DNA of 64,000 bases from Myxococcus xanthus (GTDB lineage: Bacteria > Myxococcota > Myxococcia > Myxococcales > Myxococcaceae). The stretch's first letter is position 1. Each line of letters opens with the position of its first letter. The stretch lies in the NCBI RefSeq assembly GCF_006402735.1, contig NZ_CP017174.1, positions 4,467,001-4,531,000 on the forward strand, written 5' to 3'. Under the pieces are notes generated by a model. The model was not told the origin of the DNA and made no database searches. It saw only the letters and a list, made by a program, of their open reading frames with translations. Shown here piece by piece: positions 50,732 through 62,393 of the stretch. The translations under genes were made by a program, and so were the position numbers.

Positions 50732-53233
50732 TTGGCCAGGTCTCAACGGTGGTTCGAAGGCTTCATCCAGGCCGCGGTCTCGCGTCCCTGGCAGGTGTTG
50801 CTCGTGTTTGCGCTGCTCGCGCTGGGCGGTATGGCGCTGGCGTCGCGGTTGGAGTTCCGCGGGTCGTTCGTGGAGCTGCTCCCTCAGGGATCCCAAGAAG
50901 TGCGGGATCTGACACTCGTGTCAGAGAAGGCAGGCGGGGACGGCTACCTGGTCCTCGTGGCAAAGGGAGACACGCCGGAGCGCCTGGAGGCATACGCGGC
51001 CGAATTGCAGACGCAATTGGAAGCGATGCCCGAGGTCCGCTACGTCGAGCACCGCTATGACGTGGACTTCTTCCGTCGAAATGCGCTGCTGTTATTGCCC
51101 ATCGAGAAACTCGCTGCGTTGCGCCAGGACCTGACGGCGCGTGTGCGTTACGAGCGACAGCGCGCCAACCCCTTCTTCTTCGACCTGGGGGGCACGCCGG
51201 AGCCGCCGGACTTCGAGGCCATCGCGAAGAAGTACGCGCCGGACGCGCCCATGCGCGCGTCATTGGCCAGCGCGGACGGCACCGAAGTTTATTTGATGAT
51301 CAAGCCGTCTGGGACGGCGGGGGACCTGGGGTTCGCACGGCGCTTCGTGGACCAGGCGATGGGCACCGGACGTACGCTCGCGGCGCAGCGCTATCCGGGC
51401 GTGACGCTGCAGGCCACGGGCAACTTCCAGGGGCGCATCGAAGAGGACGCGGTGATGCGCGGCGACCTGTCGCGCGCCGGCACGCTGTCCGCGCTCATCG
51501 CGGTGGGACTCATCCTGCTCGCCACGCGGCGGGTCGCGGCGCTGGCCGTCGTTGGCATCCCCGTCATGGTGGGCGTGGTGTTGACGTTCGCGGCGGCGCA
51601 GCTGGCCATCGGCCACCTCAACATCGTGACGGGTTTCCTCGTCGCCATCTTGATTGGCCTGGGCATCGAGTACGGCGTTCACCTGTGCATGCGGTACTGG
51701 GAGGAGCGGCGCACGCGTCCGGCCCGCGAGGCCATCGCCACGGCGGTGCGCGGCACCTTCAGCGGCGCGGTGACGTCCGCGGTGACGAACGCGGCGGCCT
51801 TCTTCGTGTTGCTGCTGGCCCAGTTCCAGGCCTTCAACCAGTTCGGCCTCTTGGCCGGCCTGGGGGTGCTGCTGGCCGTGTTGGCGACGTATGCGATGGG
51901 CCCCTCGCTGCTGGCCATCGCGGAGCGGCTGCGTCCGGCCCGCGTGGATGTGGCGGCCGAAGCCACCGCATCCCAGGTGTCCCAGCCGGAGCGGGCGTGG
52001 CGGCGCTGGCCCACGGGCGCCATCGCCGCGCTGGCGCTGTCGGTGGTGGGCTTCGCCGCGTTCTCCGTCTCCGTGGCGCCCCAACTGGGCTTCGAGACGG
52101 ACATGCGCAAGCTCAAGGGCGAGTCCCCGGCATCGCGCCTGGATGACCGCGTCACCGAACAGCTGGGCCAGCCCCTCAACCCGGCCATCTTCCTGGTGGA
52201 TGACGTGGCGCAGGCGGCGCAGGTGGAGGCCGTCATCGCGGAGGTGAAGCAGCGCAACGGCGCGGACTCCGCCATCCTCGACTCCGCGTCCCTCAATGAC
52301 TTGCTGCCGTCCGATGTCGAGCGCCGGGAGGTGGAGCTGTCGGCTTTGCGCGAGGCCTTCCAAGGTCTGGAGGACCTGCCCGCGGAGCTTCGCGCGGACG
52401 CGCGGCTCCAGGAGTTCCAGCGGATGCTGGAGGCGAAGCCCTACGGCCTGGATGCGTTGCCGGTGGAGGTGCGCCGGCGCTTCGAGGCCACGGACGGGAA
52501 GGGCACCTTCCTGCTCCTGTTCCCCTCCGTCTCCAACTCCGACACCGAGGAGCTGCGGCGCTGGGCCACACAGATCGACCAGGTGGTGGAGGGCGTGAAG
52601 GCGCGCGGCATCGACATGGCCGTGCTGGACAGCAACCGCATCGCCGCGCGCATCTTCGCGCTGGTGAGCGCGGACGGACCGCTCATCCTGTGGTCCGCCG
52701 CCGCGGTGGTGTTCGTCGTCATCCTGGTGAGCCTGCGCAGCTTCAAGCGCGCGTTGCTCGTCACCGGGCCGCTGTTCCTGGGCATGACGTGCCTGGCGGG
52801 TGGCATGTACCTGTTCGACGTCCAGCTCAACTTCATCAACGCGGTGGTCCTGCCGAACCTGCTGGCCATCGCCGTGGACAACTCAGTGCATCTCTTCCAC
52901 CGGTACGAGGAAGAGGGGCCCGGCTCGCTCGGCAAGGTGGTGCGCCACACGGGGCTGGCGGCCGTGGTGGCCACGCTGTCCAACGCGGCCGGGTATGGCG
53001 CGCTGCTGGTCGCCAACCACCAGGGCCTGCGGAGTATCGGTCAGATTGCGCTGCTGGGGGTCATGTGCACCTTCTTGGGGACCACGGTCTTCTTCCCCGC
53101 GCTGCTCGCCTTGCTGGAGCGGTGGAAGGGGCGCGAGGATGCGGTGGCGGGGAAGGGGGCGGTCGTTCAGAGCCTCGAACTCGGCGAATCTGGCGCGCAA
53201 GCCGCGCCGCCGGGGGAGCGTAAGTCGGCGTGA
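50732..53233 (+). CDS. RND/MMPL-type lipid exporter with sterol-sensing-like domains
   Basis: An 833-residue inner-membrane protein of the RND superfamily (HpnN/MMPL-like). It has two repeats: each a membrane helix, a periplasmic domain, then five helices. The helix blocks are FLVAILIGLGIEYGVHLCMR and NAVVLPNLLAIAVDNSVHLF, typical of lipid-exporting RND proteins, with Gly/Asp in helix 4. HpnN-like members export hopanoids. Divergent from and adjacent to the ceramide operon, this one could export ceramide or a product. TTG 50732 start, as argued for its ribosome-binding site. Its TGA overlaps the GTG of the PAP2-type gene. Confidence 0.82.
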   Translation: MARSQRWFEGFIQAAVSRPWQVLLVFALLALGGMALASRLEFRGSFVELLPQGSQEVRDLTLVSEKAGGDGYLVLVAKGDTPERLEAYAAELQTQLEAMPEVRYVEHRYDVDFFRRNALLLLPIEKLAALRQDLTARVRYERQRANPFFFDLGGTPEPPDFEAIAKKYAPDAPMRASLASADGTEVYLMIKPSGTAGDLGFARRFVDQAMGTGRTLAAQRYPGVTLQATGNFQGRIEEDAVMRGDLSRAGTLSALIAVGLILLATRRVAALAVVGIPVMVGVVLTFAAAQLAIGHLNIVTGFLVAILIGLGIEYGVHLCMRYWEERRTRPAREAIATAVRGTFSGAVTSAVTNAAAFFVLLLAQFQAFNQFGLLAGLGVLLAVLATYAMGPSLLAIAERLRPARVDVAAEATASQVSQPERAWRRWPTGAIAALALSVVGFAAFSVSVAPQLGFETDMRKLKGESPASRLDDRVTEQLGQPLNPAIFLVDDVAQAAQVEAVIAEVKQRNGADSAILDSASLNDLLPSDVERREVELSALREAFQGLEDLPAELRADARLQEFQRMLEAKPYGLDALPVEVRRRFEATDGKGTFLLLFPSVSNSDTEELRRWATQIDQVVEGVKARGIDMAVLDSNRIAARIFALVSADGPLILWSAAAVVFVVILVSLRSFKRALLVTGPLFLGMTCLAGGMYLFDVQLNFINAVVLPNLLAIAVDNSVHLFHRYEEEGPGSLGKVVRHTGLAAVVATLSNAAGYGALLVANHQGLRSIGQIALLGVMCTFLGTTVFFPALLALLERWKGREDAVAGKGAVVQSLELGESGAQAAPPGERKSA

Positions 53234-54177
53234 GTTCCTGGTATTCCCAAAGCGTTCGCGGTGAGGCGGTGCGCGTCCAGCTCACCACCGTGGACCTCAT
53301 CATCGTCGTGTCGTGCGCGTTGGCTTCACTGCTCCTGCTGGGGCCGGGCCGGTGGGCGCCGGATGCGCTGCGCTGCGCGGGATTGTTCGCGGTGGTGGGC
53401 GTGGGGCCGCTCGTCCTCCGCACGGTGGCCGCGTCGTTCCCGGGGCACCGGTGGCTCCACGCCCTCGCGGACTGGTGGCTGCTGCCCACGGCGGTGATGA
53501 CGCACGGCTGGCTGTCTCCCGTGGTGGACACGGTGAACCCCCTCCTCAAGGACGCGCAGTTGGTGGCGGCCGACCAGCGGCTCTTCGGCATGCAGGCGGC
53601 CGTGGTGCTGTCGCGCGTCGTCCCGGCGTGGCTCAACGACATCCTGCTGGTCTGCTACTACGGCCACTTCATCTGGGCGCTGGTGATGGGGCTGGTGCTC
53701 TACCGGCGCCCGGGCGGCGCGGAGTACGACGAGTACCTCACCGCCCTGGGGCTGCTCTTCTTCCTCAACTACGCGGCCTACGCGCTGGTGCCGGCGGTGG
53801 GGCCTCGCTACTTCCTGGTTGACGCGTTCGATGGGCCGCTGCAGGGCTCGCTGGCGCCGCTGCTGGATTCACTCATGCGCAAGCCGCTGTTCGCGCGTGA
53901 CTGCTTCCCGTCGGGACACACCGGCGCCACGCTGCTGGTGCTGTACTACGCGTGGCGGTTCTCCCGCCGTGTCTTCTGGGTGATGTTGCTGCCGGGCCTG
54001 GGGCTCATCGCGGCCACGCTGGTGGGCCGTTTCCACTACGCCACGGACCTGCTCTGCGCGGTGCCCATGGTCATGGTGGTGACGGGGCTGGCGCTGGGCG
54101 TCTCCCGGGCGGCCCGCCAGCGCGAAGTGGTGAAGGACGCGCGTTCCGTGCCGGTGGACGCTATCGTCAGGCCCTGA
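53230..54177 (+). CDS. PAP2/AUR1-like membrane phosphatase or phosphosphingolipid synthase
   Basis: A 315-residue integral membrane protein of the PAP2 superfamily. The C2 and C3 motifs are DCFPSGHTG and GRFHYATD, with the catalytic His in SGH and the nucleophile His in GRFH. The motif layout (long N-terminal helices, motifs toward the C-terminus) resembles AUR1/inositol-phosphoryl transferases more than simple phosphatidic acid phosphatases. Next to sphingolipid genes this suggests head-group transfer to ceramide, an inference. Start GTG 53230 overlaps the RND stop (GTGA). Confidence 0.78.
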   Translation: MSSWYSQSVRGEAVRVQLTTVDLIIVVSCALASLLLLGPGRWAPDALRCAGLFAVVGVGPLVLRTVAASFPGHRWLHALADWWLLPTAVMTHGWLSPVVDTVNPLLKDAQLVAADQRLFGMQAAVVLSRVVPAWLNDILLVCYYGHFIWALVMGLVLYRRPGGAEYDEYLTALGLLFFLNYAAYALVPAVGPRYFLVDAFDGPLQGSLAPLLDSLMRKPLFARDCFPSGHTGATLLVLYYAWRFSRRVFWVMLLPGLGLIAATLVGRFHYATDLLCAVPMVMVVTGLALGVSRAARQREVVKDARSVPVDAIVRP

Positions 54178-54214
54178 GCGCCCGGACGGTACGCGGCGCG
54201 AGGAGCCGACGTCC

Positions 54215-55405
54215 ATGTCCAGGCCCGTAGCCGCGCAGCGAGTCACCCGGTTCGCCACCACCGTCTTCTCCGAGTTCAGCGCCCTGGCCGCCCGCCACGG
54301 CGCGGTGAACCTGGGGCAGGGGTTCCCGGACTTCGACGGTCCGGCGGCCATCAAGGAAGCGGCGCAGCGCGCCATCCGCGACGGGGGCAACCAGTACGCC
54401 ATGGGCGCGGGCGCCCGGGAGCTGCGCGTGGCCATCGCCGAGCACTCGGCGCGCTTCTACGGCCAGACGGTGGACCCGGACACCATGGTGACGGTGACGA
54501 GCGGCGCCACCGAGGCCATCCTCGACACGCTGCTGGGGCTGGTGGACCCGGGCGACGAGGTGGTGGCCTTCGAGCCCTTCTACGACTCCTACGACGCCAA
54601 CATCACCTTCGTGGGGGCCACCGCGCGCTTCGTGCCGCTGCGCCCGCCGGACGCGGACCACGCGCAGTGGTGGTTCGACCGGGACGAGGTCCGCGCCGCC
54701 TTCAACCCGCGCACCCGGTTGCTCATCCTCAACACGCCGCACAACCCGACGGGGAAGGTGTTCACCCGCGATGAATTGACGTTCCTGGGCGAGCTGTGCG
54801 CCGAGTTCGACGTGAAGGTCCTCTCCGACGAGGTGTACGAGCACATCGTCTTCGAGCCCGCGCGCCACCTGCGTCCGGCCACGCTGCCCGGGCTGGCCGA
54901 GCGCACCGTGACGGTGAGCAGCGGCGGGAAGACGTTCAGCCTCACTGGCTGGAAGGTGGGCTGGGTCATCGCGCCGCCGCCGCTGCGGGACGCGGTGCAG
55001 CGGGCCCACCAGTTCGTGACCTTCGCCACCGCCGCGCCGCTGCAGGCCGCCATGGCGGAGGCACTACGGTTGCCAGACGCGTACTTCACGGAGCTGACGG
55101 CGTCCTACGCGGCGAAGCGGGAGCGGCTGCTCACCGGGCTGCGCGAGTCCGGGCTGACGGCGTTCGCCCCGGAGGGCAGCTACTTCATCCTCGCGGACAT
55201 CGCGCGCCAGGGCTTCGCCGATGACGTGGCCTTCTGCCGCCACCTGGTGTCCGAGGTGGGCGTGGCGGCCATTCCGCCCAGCGTCTTCTATGGTCCGGCG
55301 CACCGGCACCTGGGGCAGGGGCTGGCCCGCTTCGCCTTCTGCAAGACGGAGGCGGTGCTGGACGAAGCCGTGCGCCGCCTGCGCGCGGGCCTGTCGTCGC
55401 GATGA
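54215..55405 (+). CDS. Class I PLP aminotransferase, methionine/kynurenine type
   Basis: A 396-residue aminotransferase resembling YbdL/MTR and kynurenine aminotransferases (sulfur or aromatic amino acids). PLP-binding Lys in SSGGKTFSLTGWKVGW, family block NTPHNPTGKV, and YDSYDANI region. N-terminal NLGQGFPDFDGP is typical. It overlaps the methyltransferase gene by 4 bases. The exact substrate is not decided. Confidence 0.9.
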   Translation: MSRPVAAQRVTRFATTVFSEFSALAARHGAVNLGQGFPDFDGPAAIKEAAQRAIRDGGNQYAMGAGARELRVAIAEHSARFYGQTVDPDTMVTVTSGATEAILDTLLGLVDPGDEVVAFEPFYDSYDANITFVGATARFVPLRPPDADHAQWWFDRDEVRAAFNPRTRLLILNTPHNPTGKVFTRDELTFLGELCAEFDVKVLSDEVYEHIVFEPARHLRPATLPGLAERTVTVSSGGKTFSLTGWKVGWVIAPPPLRDAVQRAHQFVTFATAAPLQAAMAEALRLPDAYFTELTASYAAKRERLLTGLRESGLTAFAPEGSYFILADIARQGFADDVAFCRHLVSEVGVAAIPPSVFYGPAHRHLGQGLARFAFCKTEAVLDEAVRRLRAGLSSR

Positions 55406-56130
55406 GCTTCTTCGGTGAGCTCTACCTTCGCAGCACGCTGCCGTTCCTGTCGGAGGCCGTCACCGCGCGTGAGGTGGACTACCTGGCCCGAGCCTTCACG
55501 GACGTGGCGGGGCCGGCGCCGGTGGTGGACCTGGGGTGCGGCCATGGCCGCCACGCGGCGCGGCTGAACGCGGTGGGGCCTCTGGCCGGGCGCGTCATCG
55601 GGCTGGAGTTGGACGCACTGTCGTTGGCCATGCGGCGCCCGGGCTTCCCGGCGATCCAGGGAGACTTGCGGGCCCTGCCGTTTCGCGAAGCGTCTCTAGC
55701 GGGGGCCTACGCGTGGTACTCGACGCTGGCCGCCTTCACGGATGGCGAGCACATGCACATCCTCCGCGAGGTCGCGCGCGTGCTGCGGCCAGGAGGACGG
55801 TGGGTGTTCCAGACGGTGCCGTTCGAGCGACTGGCGGCGTCCCCCCGGGCGGCCTTCCGCGAGACGCTGCCGGATGGAAGCGTCCTGGAGGAGGAGAGCT
55901 GCTTCGACGCCTCGACGGGGCGGGACGAGGGACGTCGGACGCTGACCTCTCCGGAGGGTCGATGCCTGCGCGCGTCATATTCCCTTCGTTACTATCCCCT
56001 TGCGGATTGGGTGAGGCTGTTGGAAAGCACGGGATTTTCCGTCGTCTGGGTGCACGGTGGCCTGGCGGGTGGGCCGCTGGACGCGCAGTCAACCGACCTG
56101 ATCGTGGGAGCGGAGCGGCGCCATGGCTGA
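55402..56130 (+). CDS. SAM-dependent methyltransferase
   Basis: A 242-residue class I methyltransferase. SAM motif I is VVDLGCGHGRHAARL, the acidic residue is in LELDALSL, and the post-motif LREVARVLRPGGRWVFQTV. It is of the type that methylates small molecules. No substrate can be assigned. ATG 55402 overlaps the aminotransferase stop. Its own stop lies inside the HMG-CoA lyase gene, 8 bases of overlap. Confidence 0.85.
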   Translation: MSFFGELYLRSTLPFLSEAVTAREVDYLARAFTDVAGPAPVVDLGCGHGRHAARLNAVGPLAGRVIGLELDALSLAMRRPGFPAIQGDLRALPFREASLAGAYAWYSTLAAFTDGEHMHILREVARVLRPGGRWVFQTVPFERLAASPRAAFRETLPDGSVLEEESCFDASTGRDEGRRTLTSPEGRCLRASYSLRYYPLADWVRLLESTGFSVVWVHGGLAGGPLDAQSTDLIVGAERRHG

Positions 56131-57100
56131 GATGCAGGAACACTCCAGGGCGAGGTTGGGCTGGCTGGGCCAGTTGCCCAAGCAGGTCGACGTCTACGAA
56201 GTCGGTCCCCGGGACGGCTTGCAGAACGAGCTGCGCACGCTGCCCACGCGGGACAAGGCGCGCCTCATCAACGCGCTGGTGGCCGCGGGGGAGAAGCGCA
56301 TCGAGGTGACGTCGTTCGTGTCACCCAAGTGGATTCCCCAGCTCGCGGACGCGGAGGAGCTGCTGCGGCTGGTGGGCCGGCGCGAAGGCGTCGTGTTCTC
56401 CGCGCTGGTGCCCAACCTCAAGGGCCTGGAGCGCGCGAAGGACGCGGGCCTGGAGGAGGCCGCCGTCTTCATCTCCGCCTCCGAGGCGCACTCGAAGAAG
56501 AACATCAACAAGAGCATCGCCGAGGCCGTGGTGGGCGCGCGCGAGGTGACGGCCTCCGCGCTGCAGGCGGGCATGCGCGTGCGCGGCTACCTGTCCACCG
56601 TGTGGGGCTGCCCCTACGAGGGCGACGTCCCGGTGGAGCGCGTGGTGGACATCTGCCGGCAGCTCGTGGATGCGGGCATCTACCAGCTCAGCCTGGGTGA
56701 CACGATTGGCATCGGCACGCCGCGCCAGACGGAGGTCCTCCTGGAGGCACTGCTGAAGCACATCCCCGTGGAGAAGCTGGCGCTGCACCTGCACGACACG
56801 CGCGGCACCGCGCTGGCGAATGCGCTGGTGGGCCTGTCCGCGGGCGTGACGACCTTCGACGCCAGCATTGGCGGCCTGGGCGGGTGCCCCTACGCCCCGG
56901 GAGCGGCGGGGAACCTGGCCACCGAGGACGCCGTCTTCATGCTCCACGGCATGGGCGTGGACACCGGCATCAACCTGGACCGGCTGGTGGAGGCCGGGGA
57001 GATTGCCCAGGAGCTGATCGGCCGGAAGCTGGCGGGCAAGTACCTCCAGGCCGCGCTGGGCGAGCGTGAGAAGAAAGCCGCCCGCCGGGCCCAGACGTGA
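56123..57100 (+). CDS. mvaB: Hydroxymethylglutaryl-CoA lyase
   Basis: A 325-residue TIM-barrel enzyme that splits HMG-CoA to acetoacetate and acetyl-CoA, the last step of leucine degradation. It shows the N-terminal YEVGPRDGLQNE, catalytic-loop SLGDTIGIGTP, metal HLHDTRGTALAN and the signature GLGGCPYAPGAAGN with the active Cys. ATG 56123 overlaps the methyltransferase. In the same 8 kb are LiuC-like and acyl-CoA carboxylase genes, completing a 3-methylcrotonyl pathway segment. Confidence 0.92.
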   Translation: MAEMQEHSRARLGWLGQLPKQVDVYEVGPRDGLQNELRTLPTRDKARLINALVAAGEKRIEVTSFVSPKWIPQLADAEELLRLVGRREGVVFSALVPNLKGLERAKDAGLEEAAVFISASEAHSKKNINKSIAEAVVGAREVTASALQAGMRVRGYLSTVWGCPYEGDVPVERVVDICRQLVDAGIYQLSLGDTIGIGTPRQTEVLLEALLKHIPVEKLALHLHDTRGTALANALVGLSAGVTTFDASIGGLGGCPYAPGAAGNLATEDAVFMLHGMGVDTGINLDRLVEAGEIAQELIGRKLAGKYLQAALGEREKKAARRAQT

Positions 57101-57134
57101 GCGAGCCCTGCCCAGTGCCGAGGTCATGAAGTAC

Positions 57135-57161
57135 CTGACAGTCCTAAAATCCAGGTATCAT
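57135..57161 (+). promoter_or_regulatory. Candidate promoter of the chemoreceptor gene
   Basis: CTGACA (57135-57140), 15 bases, TATCAT (57156-57161), in an unusually A/T-rich 155-bp gap. Hexamers each match 5 of 6, but spacing is short. Confidence 0.3.
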
Positions 57162-57255
57162 TGAAAAATTCTGTTCGGACTTACGTTTTGAGGTGGTGAG
57201 CGGGTAGGGTTGAGGTCGTTTTGACCCCACCTGCTGCCTCAACGGGAAGTGCCGG

Positions 57256-58815
57256 ATGAACGTCTCGCTTGATGCCGACGTCCTCGCGAGACGTTCGCAA
57301 TCGCTGTTCGACGCCCACCAGGTGGCGCTGAGCCGCCGCACGGACCGGATGTTCGCCGTGCTGATGGGACTCCAGTGGGTCGCAGGGCTGGTGGTGGCCC
57401 TGGCGCTGTCCCCCCGGACGTGGAGCGGGACGTCCAGTCAGGTCCATCCGCACGTCTGGGCGGCGGCCGGCCTGGGAGCCCTCCTGGCGAGCCTGCCGGT
57501 GGCCATGGCGTGGACGTTGCCGGGGCGGGAGGCCACGCGGTTCGTCATCGCCACGGCGCAGGCGTTGGTGTCCGGGCTGCTCATCCATCTGACGGACGGG
57601 CGCATCGAGACGCACTTCCACATCTTCGGGTCCCTGGCGCTGCTGGCGATGTACCGGGACGCGCGGGTGCTGTTCCTCTACTCGGCGCTGGTGGCGGCGG
57701 ACCACCTGCTTCGCGGCCTGTACTGGCCCCTGTCCATCTTCGGCGTGGAGTCCGCCAGTGCCTGGCGCGCGTGGGAGCACATCGGCTGGGTGGTGTTCGA
57801 GAACGTGTTCCTCCTGATTGGCGGGCGAGGCGCGGTGAAGGATGCCCGGGCGCTGGCGGCGCGACAGGCCTGGTTGGAGTTGTCTCAAGGAGAGGTTCGC
57901 ACGCGCGTGGTGGAGCCGCTGGTGGACTCGGCGCGGGCGCTGACGGAGGCGACCCATTCGCTCGTGTCGAGCACGGATGATCAGCGCGCGATGCTGTCGC
58001 GCCAGTCCGCGGCGCTCACGGATACGCAGGCAGTGGCGAACGAGATGCAGCGGGCGTCTTCCACGGCCTCTCATCAGGCGGATGCCATCCTCGCCTCCAC
58101 GCTTCAGGCGGGGGACGTGGGGGCCGACGCCGAGGCCATGCTGGGCCAGAGCATGGAGGGCCTGGAGGCCATCCGCGCACAGGTGATGGAGATGGCCGGG
58201 CTCCTGCGTGGATTGGACGGCCAGGCGCGGCAGCTCTCGAGCGTCACCCTGGCGGTGAAGGACCTGGCGGACCAGTCCCACATGGTGGCGGTGAACGCGG
58301 CCATTGAGGCGGCGCGCGCGGGGGTGCACGGCAAGGGCTTCGCGGTGGTGGCCACGGAGATGCGGCGGCTCGCGCAGCAGTCCGTCCGGGCGGCCGGGCA
58401 GGTGAGCGGCATTCTGGACACCGCGCACCAGTCGATCCAGCACGTCGTGGAGCTCTCCCTGATGGGGGCGGAGCGGATGGCGCGGGACATCGAGGTGGTG
58501 CGCGCGTCGGGAGAGCGCTTGCGGGGCCTGTCCACCGTGCTGCGCACCAGCACCGAGGGCGTGCAGCAGATTTCAGTGGCGGTGGCGCGACAGGCCGCGG
58601 GCGTGGCGCGGATCTCCGGAGCGGTGGATGAATTGTCCGCAATGATGAGTCAGACGCTGGGCCGTGTTGAACAGACGACCACCGCCGCCCAGACACTTCG
58701 CGTGGTGACGGGCCGTGTCCACGGCGTCATCGACACCTATCAAGGCACTAGGACGGATGAGGCGCCGCCAGCGAACGATGCGGGCCGGGTGATTGCGTTC
58801 AGCCGGGACGCGTAA
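57256..58815 (+). CDS. Methyl-accepting chemotaxis-type protein with His-rich multi-helix membrane domain
   Basis: A 519-residue transducer. The first 200 residues have about six membrane helices and no large periplasmic loop. They carry scattered histidines near membrane interfaces: ETHFHIFGSLALLAMYRD, AADHLLRGLYWP, and AWEHIGWVVFEN. This could bind metal or haem and sense the membrane or redox state. The cytoplasmic signalling part has the canonical hairpin VAVNAAIEAARAGVHGKGFA (about 348-367; the tip glutamates interact with CheA/CheW). No HAMP domain is evident. No che genes are near. Confidence 0.85.
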   Translation: MNVSLDADVLARRSQSLFDAHQVALSRRTDRMFAVLMGLQWVAGLVVALALSPRTWSGTSSQVHPHVWAAAGLGALLASLPVAMAWTLPGREATRFVIATAQALVSGLLIHLTDGRIETHFHIFGSLALLAMYRDARVLFLYSALVAADHLLRGLYWPLSIFGVESASAWRAWEHIGWVVFENVFLLIGGRGAVKDARALAARQAWLELSQGEVRTRVVEPLVDSARALTEATHSLVSSTDDQRAMLSRQSAALTDTQAVANEMQRASSTASHQADAILASTLQAGDVGADAEAMLGQSMEGLEAIRAQVMEMAGLLRGLDGQARQLSSVTLAVKDLADQSHMVAVNAAIEAARAGVHGKGFAVVATEMRRLAQQSVRAAGQVSGILDTAHQSIQHVVELSLMGAERMARDIEVVRASGERLRGLSTVLRTSTEGVQQISVAVARQAAGVARISGAVDELSAMMSQTLGRVEQTTTAAQTLRVVTGRVHGVIDTYQGTRTDEAPPANDAGRVIAFSRDA

Positions 58816-58845
58816 GCGGGCGTCCGCCGCGTGTGAGGTTGCTGG

Positions 58846-58874
58846 CCGGGGCGCGCGGTGCCGCCGCGCCCCGG
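58846..58874. terminator. GC hairpin between convergent genes
   Basis: CCGGGGCGCG pairs perfectly with CGCGCCCCGG around a 9-base loop between the chemoreceptor stop and the stop of the leftward TIM44/TerB gene. No T-run. Confidence 0.5.
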
Positions 58875-58890
58875 AGCCCACCCCTTCGCC

Positions 58891-61735
<2,845 letters not shown>

Positions 61736-61747
61736 CCCGCACGAACG

Positions 61748-61796
61748 ACTTCGGGGACGGAAGGCCCGGTTCGCACCGGTGCCCCGTCCCCGAAGT
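61748..61796. terminator. Hairpin between convergent genes
   Basis: A 13-bp perfect inverted repeat, ACTTCGGGGACGG with CCGTCCCCGAAGT, separated by 23 bases, between the liuC stop and the YtxH-type gene stop. No T-run. Confidence 0.55.
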
Positions 61797-61831
61797 GCAT
61801 CACGTCATGGCCCGAAGGCCGCGCGCGCCGG

Positions 61832-62191
61832 TCAGGCGTTCGCGGTGCGCTCCTGGCCCATGTTGACGTTCTGCTTGTTCATGTAGGCCGTGGCCTTGTC
61901 CTTCACGGTGGTCCGCAGCTCGGTGCCCGTCTTCGGGGCCAGCAGCAGGGCCGCCACGCCACCCGCGGCCACGCCGAGGAGGAAGATGCCCAGGCCGCCC
62001 AGGCTCGCGCGCGCCGGCTTGTAGGTGGTCAACCCCACATGCCGCAGCACGTCATCCGGCTCGAAGTCATCCCAACGGTTCCGCGCCACGCGGGGCAGGT
62101 CATTGACGAGCTTGTGGGCCAGCCACTTCCGGTACAGGTCGCTCCGGGCAATCCCCTTGGCCATCCACTTGCCTCTCTTCGCTGCGAACAT
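61832..62191 (-). CDS. YtxH-domain protein
   Basis: A 119-residue protein. The N-terminal half is basic and aromatic. A membrane-type segment (LGIFLLGVAAGGVAALLLAP) followed by KTGTELRTTVKDKA is the YtxH signature. The family is stress-associated in many bacteria. A single helix likely anchors it. Start ATG 62191 has GGGA-type purines upstream. Divergent from the carboxylase gene. Confidence 0.8.
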   Translation of the reverse strand: MFAAKRGKWMAKGIARSDLYRKWLAHKLVNDLPRVARNRWDDFEPDDVLRHVGLTTYKPARASLGGLGIFLLGVAAGGVAALLLAPKTGTELRTTVKDKATAYMNKQNVNMGQERTANA

Positions 62192-62393
62192 GCGTCCCTC
62201 CTGGGCCGAATGGTTGCCGGGTGCGCATCACTCGCGAGCACGCCCCCGTTACGCACCAAGGTAGGCAGGGGAGCCTGGAGCGGCATCCCCTGGGGAACTG
62301 TTCTGCGCGGTGCGTCGTCTGCCTGTCACGCCGCGCCGGTCCCCCAGCGAGAAGGCAGCCAGCCGTAGCCCTTTCTGCTATGTGCCACGGGCC

